A stretch of DNA of 64,000 bases from Rhodospirillaceae bacterium (GTDB taxonomy: Bacteria; Pseudomonadota; Alphaproteobacteria; Rhodospirillales; Rhodospirillaceae). The stretch is taken from positions 62,001-126,000 of the forward strand of contig JAVJSV010000011.1 in the NCBI GenBank assembly GCA_040219235.1. Reading direction: 5' to 3'. This document shows positions 48,205 through 56,882 of this stretch, one piece after another. The number at the start of each line of letters is the position of its first letter. The first letter of the stretch is position 1. The notes under the pieces are model-generated. The model saw only the letters and a program-made list of their open reading frames with translations, ran no database searches and was not told where the DNA came from. The position numbers and the translations under genes are program-made.

Positions 48205-50763
48205 TTAGAAGTTGAGGGACGTCCGAATGCCGAAGTGACGCGGCACTTGCGGTGTGGCTTGTATGCCCTGGTAGGCTGTCAGGAACGAGAAATTGATGGG
48301 AATGCCATCAAAGTCAGAGAAACGCTGACAGGCTGTCCAGCTTTGGTCATTGAACATGTTCTTGACGTAAGCTTCGAGCCGCAGGTTTTCTTTCTCGATT
48401 CCGACGCGGGCATTGGCCGTGATGTAATCATCACAGTAGGCCAAGTTGTCGACTTCTGGGAAGGTCTTGCCAAAGTAAACAACATCAGCGCGTACAAACC
48501 CATCCCATGTGTTGTTAAGCGACGTGGTGTAGGTTGACGAGATCGAGCCGGTCCACTCGGGATACCGGTTGATGGAGTTGCCGGAGACGTCGGCAGGTAC
48601 ACCGTATGGTTCTACGAAGTTGGCCTCGAAAGTCTTGTACTCACTTGGTGCCCAGGCAATGGATACATCAGTGGTCCAGCCTTCAGACAGAAGAGCCGAC
48701 CCTTCAAACTCCAGGCCGTAGATTTCAGCTTCACCGCCAAGGCGGAAGACGCGGGAGTTTAAGAACGGCGAGCCGTCTGGCAGAGTTGCCAAACCACCCG
48801 GTGTGCCTTCACCGAGATCGAAGCGACATCCACCAGAGCCGACACGGCCTGCATCACAGGTTTCCTGAATGAGCGCTGTTGCACGACCCACGGGGTTGGT
48901 CCACTTGCCGAAATAAGCGGCAAAGCTGTAGCTCACACGATCGTCCCACAAGGTCTGCTTGATACCAAGTTCATACATATCAAGAAGTTGCTTTGAGAGA
49001 AAATCTTCAGCGTTCGGGTATTGAGCCTGGTACTGAACCAATTCCTGTGCGTCTGCAATAATGAGCTCTTGGTTGATCGTGCCCGGCAGAACACCCTTGG
49101 CATAACTGATGTAGGTGGTCAGTTCTTCCGTAGGTTGGTAGCGCAAAATTGCACGCGGCAAGAACGCCTTGTACTTAACGGTCAACAAATCAGGCGGCGT
49201 GCCTTTCGTGACCGAATCTTCCTGATACCGCGCCTCAAAGGTGAAAGTGAATTGATCGTTGAGGTCGTATTCCACAGAGCCAAACACGCCCTTGGTTTCG
49301 ACCTGATCAGATTCACCCCCGCCAACGCGGAACGATCCTGGGCTGCTGAAGAAGAAGTTCGGCAGACAGTTGCTGGACGCGGTCGGAGCATGAGGTAATC
49401 CAGGAACGAGGTAATCCAAACAGGATAGGGTTGCGTCGCCGCCAGTTGTGGAGGATGTGAAGTCTTGCTCATAGTAGCTTAAACCGGCCAACCACCGCAG
49501 GCGATCTTCCTGATTGGAACTCAATCGGACTTCACCAGACAAATCCTGTTGTTCGCGAGGGTCACGGGTGAAGGAACCGTCAAAGGGGCTGGCCGTGAAA
49601 TCACGGATCCAGCTTGTGCCTGTTTCGTTATACGCGAACTGACCAAAGAGGCTCATTTCGTTATCAAAGGTGTAGTCTGCCGCCAAAGAATAACGATGGA
49701 CCCGGCGTTCCATACCCACGTGATTAACCGTTGGCACGTTCAGTGGATTATCGAGGCCAGCGAAAAAGTCACGCACCGCAAACGGGTCGCCGATGGTGAA
49801 CGCTGTCGTTGGCGAAATCAGCGTGGTGTTGGAATCAATAATTTTGGTTGTGCCGAAAGCGGAGATAGCTTCGCCGATCTCAGGAACCTTGCCGCAGAAC
49901 CAGCGGACTGGGTTAAAGGTTTCGCCGGCCTTGGATGTGAGGGTCAAGCCAGAACATGAATCGTTGTTCTCACCTTGAATGTAACCAGCAGCTGGCGGGC
50001 CATCACTGTCTTCTGCATAAAAGGCGCGGGCTTTGATCCACAGGTTGTCGTTGGGCTCGGCGTAGAACGTGCCATCGATGGAGAAGGAGGACTCTTCACC
50101 CAATTCCCCGCCATCAGAGGCGCGATACAAACCTCCACGTGTGTAGGCACGCGCACCTAGGCGCAGACCGGCAACATCTTGCACCAAAGGAATATCGAGG
50201 CTGGCGCTGATGTCCAGTTGTTCGTGTGTTGATGCGTCCGCCATGACCTTGCCTTCGAAGTCTGTCAACGAAGGATTAGATGTCACGTAGTTGACGGCTC
50301 CGCCGAAGGTTGAGCGACCAAAGTAAGCTGACTGGGGCCCTTTGATCACTTCGACACGGTCAATGTTAAGGAACGGAATGGATTGGGACCCGCCAAGCAC
50401 ATAGATGCCGTCAACAAACAACGCACCCAATTGTTCTGTTGGAAGCGTGGAGTCAACGTTCATGCCGCGAAAACGAATGGAGTCAACCAAACGGCCAGCA
50501 AGGGCGCCTGACTGTGCCGAGAACTGCATGCCAGCAACTTGCAATGACAGATCTTCAAGCGTGGTGAAACCCGCGCGATCAATGTCATCAGCTGAGAAGG
50601 CCGAAATGGCAATGGGAATGTCTTGCAGATTTTCAGACCGCTTACGCGCTGTCACCACAATTTCTTCAAGTGCGATTTGCTGAGCTTCGGCGTGCAACGG
50701 TAAAGCCACTACGGCAACAGTCGCCAGAGCGAGACCTCTAAGGCCAAGTTTCTTTAGTATCAT
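48205..50763 (-). CDS. TonB-dependent outer-membrane receptor
   Basis: 852 residues. N terminus: signal peptide LGLRGLALATVAVVALPLHAEA and TonB box ALEEIVVTARKRSENLQDIP. The plug shows LEDLSLQVAGMQFSAQSG and IKGPQSAYFGRSTFGGAVNY, the latter typical of the family. The barrel ends TSLNF. Cys270 and Cys290 (WFCGKVP) form the loop pair. It is closest to the divergent receptor 51289-53817, sharing LQVAGLQYS-like, ALFVDGIYVLG and KAGET...WFCG regions. Ligand unknown. Confidence 0.93.
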   Translation of the reverse strand: MILKKLGLRGLALATVAVVALPLHAEAQQIALEEIVVTARKRSENLQDIPIAISAFSADDIDRAGFTTLEDLSLQVAGMQFSAQSGALAGRLVDSIRFRGMNVDSTLPTEQLGALFVDGIYVLGGSQSIPFLNIDRVEVIKGPQSAYFGRSTFGGAVNYVTSNPSLTDFEGKVMADASTHEQLDISASLDIPLVQDVAGLRLGARAYTRGGLYRASDGGELGEESSFSIDGTFYAEPNDNLWIKARAFYAEDSDGPPAAGYIQGENNDSCSGLTLTSKAGETFNPVRWFCGKVPEIGEAISAFGTTKIIDSNTTLISPTTAFTIGDPFAVRDFFAGLDNPLNVPTVNHVGMERRVHRYSLAADYTFDNEMSLFGQFAYNETGTSWIRDFTASPFDGSFTRDPREQQDLSGEVRLSSNQEDRLRWLAGLSYYEQDFTSSTTGGDATLSCLDYLVPGLPHAPTASSNCLPNFFFSSPGSFRVGGGESDQVETKGVFGSVEYDLNDQFTFTFEARYQEDSVTKGTPPDLLTVKYKAFLPRAILRYQPTEELTTYISYAKGVLPGTINQELIIADAQELVQYQAQYPNAEDFLSKQLLDMYELGIKQTLWDDRVSYSFAAYFGKWTNPVGRATALIQETCDAGRVGSGGCRFDLGEGTPGGLATLPDGSPFLNSRVFRLGGEAEIYGLEFEGSALLSEGWTTDVSIAWAPSEYKTFEANFVEPYGVPADVSGNSINRYPEWTGSISSTYTTSLNNTWDGFVRADVVYFGKTFPEVDNLAYCDDYITANARVGIEKENLRLEAYVKNMFNDQSWTACQRFSDFDGIPINFSFLTAYQGIQATPQVPRHFGIRTSLNF

Positions 50764-51288
50764 TAAGTGTCCCCTTTCCCGGGCGTCTTGATTTCTCAGG
50801 AGTCTTTTTTCTTGGATGTCTTGGTTTTTTGGTCAACCAGATTTGAGACTTGAGAGAAATAGGCGCGGGCAAACACGAAGTCGCCCCCAGCCTTAATGAA
50901 GAAGTGTGAAGCCTAACGAATTCGATTGCATGTTAAAGCTTTAACTCAAGAGTAAGGGTAAAGGGCTGCGACAAGCGTTATTTCTGCAACACTCACAAGG
51001 TATTAGCGTGTTTACGTACGATGACAGGAGTTGAATATTGCGTGACACTCCACAGACATAAGGATGAATTAGAATAAAAAACCATAATTAATATGGAAAT
51101 ACCAACTTTATCCTAAATAGATCCTTTATTTTTAGAATCATCATCTTAAAGCGAGAGTCATTGCAGTTAAATTACCCATTTGTATTATAGTGTCTTAGGG
51201 GAGAGCGTCTAAGCCCAAGATTAGCGCTTTCAGATTTAAGATGGCGGCATGTCTTTGTGTAGGCATGGCTTAGAGGGGAAACCTAATA
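50764..51288. promoter_or_regulatory. AT-rich divergent promoter region with a 14-base palindrome
   Basis: 525 bases between divergent receptor genes. It holds the perfect palindrome GTTAAAGCTTTAAC at 50932-50945, a possible regulator site, and a long AT-rich stretch from about 51040 to 51200. No gene is seen. The palindrome shares the half-site CTTTAA with the direct repeat upstream of the 7581 receptor; this may be chance. Confidence 0.45.
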
Positions 51289-53817
51289 ATGAATTCTAAA
51301 GCTTATTTTTTGTCCGGGGCGGCTGGCTTAGCGCTGACTGTTGGCCTCGGTGAAGTTGCTTATGCACAATCGCTGGCTCTTGAAGAAATTGTGGTGACAG
51401 CACGCAAGCGCGAGGAGTCTCTGCAAGAGGTGCCGTTGGCAATTTCGGTGTTCTCAGCTGATGACATCGACCGCTCAGGTTTTAAAGGCTTGGAAGAACT
51501 TTCTCTCCAGGTTGCAGGGCTTCAATACTCAGACCAAGGTGGCCAGCGCCCAGGACGTTTTAATCCGGCGATTCGTTTCCGTGGCATGAACGTTAACTCG
51601 AACATACCGACCTTCCAACTTGGTGCGTTGTTTGTTGACGGTATTTATGTGCTGGGGTCGACGCACTCTATTCCATTGGATGACTTAGAGCGCGTTGAGG
51701 TTATTAAAGGTCCGCAGGCCGCCTACTTCGGTCGCAATACCTTTGGCGGTGCGGTGAACTACATCACCAGAAACCCGTCCACTGAAGAGTTTTCCGGTAA
51801 AATCCAGGCATCTGGTGCCACCTACGATGAGTTTGATGTGTCCGGCAGCTTTGAAGGCCCGTTGGTGGAAGGCAAGCTGGCAGCCCGCGTGGGCGCCCGC
51901 CTTTACAGCCGTGGTGGCATGTGGACAGCGTCTGACGGCGGCGAGCTTGGGCAGCAATCCACCAACTCGGTCAATGCGACTCTGTTTGCGACCCCGAATG
52001 AAGCCCTTTCTATCCGTCTCCGGGCGTTTTATGGCCGTGATGATGATGGGGCACCCGCTGGCGGGTTCATCGGCGGCGAAGAAAATGATACCTGCTCAGG
52101 TCAAACGATCACCACGAAAGCTGGTGAGACGGCGAGCCCTGTAAACTGGTTTTGTGGGGCAGTCCCTGGACAAGGCGAGGCCATTTCCCGCCTCGGCAAT
52201 TTTCAGATCATTGATGGGGTGACAACGCTCCGGCCGCAAATTCCTTTCGGGGCGATTGAAACCAATCCGGACTTTGTCATTGATAATCTGATCAATGCGC
52301 CACGCCCGGATATTTTTGCGAACATTCCAAGCATCAACAAAGTGGGGTTGGTTCGTAATACCTACCGGTACAGTGCTGCGCTGGACTACGAATTCCAGAA
52401 CGGGATGAGCGCGGTTGTTCAGGGTGGTTACAACAAAATGGAAGCCAACTGGATTCGCGAACAGGGACTGACCGGTCTTGTGCGCAACATCAGCAGTGAT
52501 CCGCAGCTCCAAGACGATCTTTCTATTGAAGCGCGGTTGACCTCAAACCAGGAAGACAGTCTGCGGTGGCTAGCCGGTTTGAACTATTATGAGCAGGATT
52601 TTGCGACATCCGGTACAGGTGGAAGCGCCGTCATCCCGTGTTGGGATGCGTTGCCAGGTGTTCCTGCGGAGAGTGATGATTGCAGACCCATTCCAACGCT
52701 GGTCACGGCAAACGGCCTAAACAACATCGACAGTGTGAAAACGTCAGCCGTTTTTGCCGCTGTTTCGTATGACGTGACGGACCAGTTTACTGTCAACCTT
52801 GAGGGCCGCTACCAGCAAGACCGTCTGGATAAGGCGGGCGAAGATATTGACGCCAACACTTTCCTGCCGCGTGTCATTCTTCAGTATCAGCCCTTTGAAG
52901 AAACCAACCTTTACGCCAGTTATTCCAAAGGTGTGTTGCCCGGAGAATCAAACTCGTTTCTCATCAATGCGGATGCTCAAGAGCTTGTGCAGTATGAAGC
53001 CCAGCTTGGCGACCGCGTATTTGATATTCTTCCCGAGGAACAATTGGACAGCTACGAAATCGGCTGGAAACAAACAGCCTTTGACAGCCGTTTAAATTTC
53101 TCGACCGCGCTCTATTACGGCAAATGGAAGAATCAGAAAAGCCGTGTGGTCGCGAGTATCCAAGAAACATGTAAGCCGTTCAACGCAACTTCCACAGGGT
53201 GTCGTCCGCAAGACTTAACACCCCTTGGCGATTTGCAGTCTCTGGCTGATGGCACGCCGATTTTCACAGCCCGGAATACGACGATTACCGGCACCGGCGA
53301 TGTTTATGGTTTGGAACTCGAAGGCCAGGCGTTGTTAGCGGAAGGTTGGACGACGGACTTTAGTCTGGCTTATGCCGCAAGCGAGTTCACTGATTTTGAG
53401 TCCAACTTTGAAGAAACTTACGCCAACTTCATTAACATGGAAGGCAACGAGCACGCCCGTTACCCGAAATGGACGGGCTCGATCAGCTCCACATACACCC
53501 AGCCGCTCAATGACGACTGGGACTGGTTTGTCCGCGGCGATGCCATCTACTTCGGCAAAACGTGGGTGTCGGTTGCCAATCTGGCCCAGTGTAACGACTA
53601 CTGGTTGTTCAATGCCCGGGCCGGCGTTGAGCGGGATGATCTCCGCGTCGAGCTGTGGGTTAAGAACGCCTTTAATGACGACAACTGGTCGGCGTGTGCG
53701 CGCTGGACCGACTTCTCGCGCAAGATCGACTTCGCTTTCTTCACCTTTTATCAAGGCGTTGCGGTCACCCCGCAGAACAAGCGGCAGTTTGGCCTGAAAA
53801 CGTCTTTGAGCTTCTAG
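51289..53817 (+). CDS. TonB-dependent outer-membrane receptor
   Basis: 842 residues with signal peptide (FLSGAAGLALTVGLGEVAYAQ) and TonB box LALEEIVVTARKREESLQEVP. Plug domain IKGPQAAYFGRNTFGGAVNY. Barrel ends TSLSF. Cys269 and Cys289 (WFCGAVP) match the loop pair of the other receptors. It is the plus-strand partner of receptor 48205-50763, from which it is divergent. A GNRA-loop terminator follows. Confidence 0.93.
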   Translation: MNSKAYFLSGAAGLALTVGLGEVAYAQSLALEEIVVTARKREESLQEVPLAISVFSADDIDRSGFKGLEELSLQVAGLQYSDQGGQRPGRFNPAIRFRGMNVNSNIPTFQLGALFVDGIYVLGSTHSIPLDDLERVEVIKGPQAAYFGRNTFGGAVNYITRNPSTEEFSGKIQASGATYDEFDVSGSFEGPLVEGKLAARVGARLYSRGGMWTASDGGELGQQSTNSVNATLFATPNEALSIRLRAFYGRDDDGAPAGGFIGGEENDTCSGQTITTKAGETASPVNWFCGAVPGQGEAISRLGNFQIIDGVTTLRPQIPFGAIETNPDFVIDNLINAPRPDIFANIPSINKVGLVRNTYRYSAALDYEFQNGMSAVVQGGYNKMEANWIREQGLTGLVRNISSDPQLQDDLSIEARLTSNQEDSLRWLAGLNYYEQDFATSGTGGSAVIPCWDALPGVPAESDDCRPIPTLVTANGLNNIDSVKTSAVFAAVSYDVTDQFTVNLEGRYQQDRLDKAGEDIDANTFLPRVILQYQPFEETNLYASYSKGVLPGESNSFLINADAQELVQYEAQLGDRVFDILPEEQLDSYEIGWKQTAFDSRLNFSTALYYGKWKNQKSRVVASIQETCKPFNATSTGCRPQDLTPLGDLQSLADGTPIFTARNTTITGTGDVYGLELEGQALLAEGWTTDFSLAYAASEFTDFESNFEETYANFINMEGNEHARYPKWTGSISSTYTQPLNDDWDWFVRGDAIYFGKTWVSVANLAQCNDYWLFNARAGVERDDLRVELWVKNAFNDDNWSACARWTDFSRKIDFAFFTFYQGVAVTPQNKRQFGLKTSLSF

Positions 53818-53839
53818 ATTTAGACTTCTACGGGAGAAC

Positions 53840-53876
53840 GCGCCCCGGCTGGCAACAGCCGGGGCGTTTTCTTTTG
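53840..53876 (+). terminator. rho-independent terminator after TonB receptor (51289-53817)
   Basis: Stem 53841-53851 with 53856-53866 (11 bp) and GCAA tetraloop 53852-53855, followed by TTTTCTTTT. Shares the GGGGCGTTTTCTTTT tail with the two minus-strand receptor terminators. Confidence 0.95.
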
Positions 53877-53984
53877 GTTTCAAGATTAACGTTAAGAGGG
53901 GTTTACACTTATGCGAATAGTTGGTCTTTCATCTCTGCTGCAAAGGGGTTTGCGTGAAAGAGAAAAGAGAGACAGGATAACGCC

Positions 53985-55178
53985 ATGAAAGAAGACACAA
54001 AAATCATCCACGGCGGTGGCAAAAACGCACTCAAACATGGCGTTGTGAACACACCGATTTATCGCGCGTCTACCATGGTTTTTTCTGATACGGATGCCAT
54101 GCATGACGCAGCTGACAAAGCTCTAGGTCAGCAAAAAAAGGTTATGTTTTATGGTCGGAAAGGGTCGCCGACATCGTGGACTCTTGAAGAAGCCATCACA
54201 GATTTAGAGCAAGGTTTTGACACCGTGCTTGCCTCGTCTGGCCTGGGGGCTGTGACAACTGCGCTGCTGTCTTTTTTAAAAGCAGGCGATCATTTGTTGA
54301 TGGTGGACTCTATCTACGAGCCAACCCGTCATTTTTGTGACGAAACTTTGGCACGTTTTGGTGTTGAGACCACATACTACGACCCGCTGATCGGCACCGA
54401 TATTCAATCACTTATTCAGCCCAACACGACTGTGATTTTTACAGAGAGCCCAGGCTCTCATACCTTTGAGATGCAAGATCTTCCAGCCATATCCCAAGCG
54501 GCGCATGCGGCAAATGAAAACATCGTTGTAATGATTGACAACACGTGGGCGTCCCCGTTGTTTCATAAGCCTCTGACGATCGGTGCTGATGTTTCAATCC
54601 AAGCCTGCACGAAATATATTGTGGGTCACTCGGATGTCATGCTTGGCAGTATCACGGCGGTCGAGAAACACTTTCCAACTTTATATCGTGGCCGCCAGCA
54701 ATTAGGTGTGGCCGTTAGCCCCGACGATGCTTACCTAGCCACACGCGGTTTGCGCACGCTTGGCGTTCGTCTTCGTGCCCATCAGATCAACACGCTTAAA
54801 ATCGCGAAATGGTTACAATCGCGGCCAGAGGTGGCGCGTGTTCTCTACCCCGCGCTCCCGGACGACCCAGGGCACGCAATTTGGAAGCGAGACTTTTTAG
54901 GTGCAAGTGGATTATTGGGCGTGGTTTTCAAAGAAACATCTAAAGACGCTGTCTACGCGATGATCAATGGCATGGCGTATTTTCCATTGGGATATTCGTG
55001 GGGTGGCTATGAAAGCCTCATGTGTGGATCGTCTCCGGCGAAAGGACGTTCGGTGACGACGTGGGCGCACCCTGAGCCTGGACTCAGACTCCATATTGGT
55101 CTTGAAGATCCTGACGATCTGATCGTTGACCTCGAAGCTGGCTTGGAGCGATTTAAGTTAGTGCTGAAAAACGGCTAG
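53985..55178 (+). CDS. metC: cystathionine beta-lyase (MetC)
   Basis: PLP-dependent enzyme splitting cystathionine to homocysteine, ammonia and pyruvate; 397 residues, typical length. Begins DTKIIHGGGKNALKHGVVNTPIYRASTMVF. The PLP Lys is Lys210 in ACTKYIVGHSDVMLG, and the expected Ser-Gly-Leu phosphate site (ASSGLGAVTTALL) and DNTWASPLFHKP are present. The C-terminal GYSWGGYESL is typical of bacterial MetC. Start ATG 53985 after an AGGA-containing purine tract. The next gene begins nine bases later and is probably co-transcribed. Confidence 0.95.
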   Translation: MKEDTKIIHGGGKNALKHGVVNTPIYRASTMVFSDTDAMHDAADKALGQQKKVMFYGRKGSPTSWTLEEAITDLEQGFDTVLASSGLGAVTTALLSFLKAGDHLLMVDSIYEPTRHFCDETLARFGVETTYYDPLIGTDIQSLIQPNTTVIFTESPGSHTFEMQDLPAISQAAHAANENIVVMIDNTWASPLFHKPLTIGADVSIQACTKYIVGHSDVMLGSITAVEKHFPTLYRGRQQLGVAVSPDDAYLATRGLRTLGVRLRAHQINTLKIAKWLQSRPEVARVLYPALPDDPGHAIWKRDFLGASGLLGVVFKETSKDAVYAMINGMAYFPLGYSWGGYESLMCGSSPAKGRSVTTWAHPEPGLRLHIGLEDPDDLIVDLEAGLERFKLVLKNG

Positions 55179-55187
55179 GCTTGCCGT

Positions 55188-56720
55188 GTGAGTAAACGCG
55201 GTTCAGGTAAAACGCCTTCAACTCTTTTGAAGGAGGGGTACGATCTCCACAAAGCGGGGGATATGAAAGCTGCTGAGCGCTGCTATCGTCGTATTCTCAA
55301 GCAAAACAAAAAGCATGTTGAAGCGTTTTACCTGCTAGGCAGTCTTTACAGCCAAACAGGAGACCAGAAGCGTGCGGAGGCTGCTCTCAGGGCAGCACTA
55401 AGAGAAAACCCGACTCATCTGGAGGCGCTCTACAATTTCAGCCGGGTCCTGATGGATACGGACCGCAACCACGATGCCCGTGCCGCGTTGCTTAAGGTTT
55501 TGGCGATCAACCCAAAACATATTTCTGCGAACCGCAACCTTGGTGTTGTCTATCTGCGCTTGGGAGACCCAGATAAAGCTGTCCCCTTTCTAAAAGAGGC
55601 GCTGGCGCTCGATCCTCACTCGGCAGACACTTGGTGTGACCTTGGATTAGCGCTCAGTCAAACAGACTGCGCTGCTGTAGAGGGCGATGACGAAGCTGCG
55701 GCTAATGCTTTTGACCGCGCTATTCAGTTGGAAGACTCACATGCCCGTGCCCGTCACAATCGTGGCCATCTTAGGCTGAGAAATCAGAATTATGCTGACG
55801 GCTGGGCCGACTACGAATACCGCAAGTTAGACCTTAAATCAGGATTTGAACCCCGGCCTTTCACGCTGCCGGAGTGGCATGGCGAAGACCTCACCCATAA
55901 AACTATTTTGGTCTGGGGTGAGCAGGGCCTGGGAGACCAAATTCTGCATGCGAGTATGATCCCTGATCTTGTAAAATCTGCCGGGCGCGTCATTGTGGAA
56001 TGTGAGTCACGTCTTCAAACGTTATTTGCGCGTAGTTTTCCAAAAGCAGAGGTTTATTCTCAAAATACGCCACCGGTTGAGAGTTTGATTAAAGCACAGT
56101 CGGACATGCAAATCGCAATGGGTAGTCTTGGTAGAATTTTTCGTCCTCATGCGGATAGTTTTCAGAACATTAAACCTTACCTTCAGGCTGATTTAGAAGG
56201 CTTCTCTCTAAGCGGTCTTTTCTCCGATCAGCATCGCGTTCCACTCAAGATTGGCCTGTCATGGCGTAGTGCACGCGAGGGTCTTGGAGCGCATAAATCA
56301 ACAGATCTTATAGAGCATTGGGCTCCAGTGTTTGAGGCTCGGTCAGACAGCAAATTTTTCTCATTGCAATACGGGCCAGTAGACTCTGACCTCAACGCGG
56401 TGCAACAGCGTCTGGGTATAGAAATCGTGGCAGATCACGGCGTTGATGCGACCCAGGATCTTGATGGGTTGGCTAGCCTTATATCAAAGCTCGATTTGGT
56501 GATCACAACTTCGAATACCACGGCCCATCTAGCTGGAGCACTCGGTGTGCCCACTTGGTGCTTAGTGCCGACGGGCCCTGGCCGGCTTTGGTATTGGCTC
56601 AAAAAACCATCAAAATCGCTGTGGTATCCCTCCGTGCGATTGTATTGGCAAAAGCATGCGGGAGAGTGGGGCGATCCCTTTGCGCGTGTGTCTCGTGAGC
56701 TCGCTGGCCATGCATTCTGA
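55188..56720 (+). CDS. TPR protein with C-terminal glycosyltransferase-like domain
   Basis: 510 residues, GTG start. The first 215 carry about five TPR units (for example GDMKAAERCYRRILKQNKKH, then GDQKRAEAALRAALRENPTH). The second half resembles the glycosyltransferase 9 / heptosyltransferase fold: ILVWGEQGLGDQILHASM near the junction and VITTSNTTAHLAGALGVPTW close to the end, a sugar-nucleotide-binding type pattern. No signal peptide. TPR-glycosyltransferase fusions modify proteins or surface glycans in other bacteria, but the substrate is not evident. It starts nine bases after metC. Confidence 0.75.
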   Translation: MSKRGSGKTPSTLLKEGYDLHKAGDMKAAERCYRRILKQNKKHVEAFYLLGSLYSQTGDQKRAEAALRAALRENPTHLEALYNFSRVLMDTDRNHDARAALLKVLAINPKHISANRNLGVVYLRLGDPDKAVPFLKEALALDPHSADTWCDLGLALSQTDCAAVEGDDEAAANAFDRAIQLEDSHARARHNRGHLRLRNQNYADGWADYEYRKLDLKSGFEPRPFTLPEWHGEDLTHKTILVWGEQGLGDQILHASMIPDLVKSAGRVIVECESRLQTLFARSFPKAEVYSQNTPPVESLIKAQSDMQIAMGSLGRIFRPHADSFQNIKPYLQADLEGFSLSGLFSDQHRVPLKIGLSWRSAREGLGAHKSTDLIEHWAPVFEARSDSKFFSLQYGPVDSDLNAVQQRLGIEIVADHGVDATQDLDGLASLISKLDLVITTSNTTAHLAGALGVPTWCLVPTGPGRLWYWLKKPSKSLWYPSVRLYWQKHAGEWGDPFARVSRELAGHAF

Positions 56721-56882
56721 TGGTTCAGAAAACGCTTTTTATGATGAGCCTTGTCCTTAATAACCGATGGGTCAGGTCTTGTTTTCTGTACTTAAGGCTC
56801 TAAAAAGCTTTTATATATGACAACATCATAACATTCTGGGCATCGCCACGTTGGCGTCCGTCTGGTCAAGAGGACTAAGGTG

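Noticed and set aside
45302-53817. CRISPR or long DNA repeat array
   Set aside because: The similarity among the receptor genes is paralogy of coding sequence, not a spaced repeat array.
37754-53876. Genomic island or prophage
   Set aside because: No integrase, transposase, tRNA or attachment-site repeats; only the gene content looks accessory.
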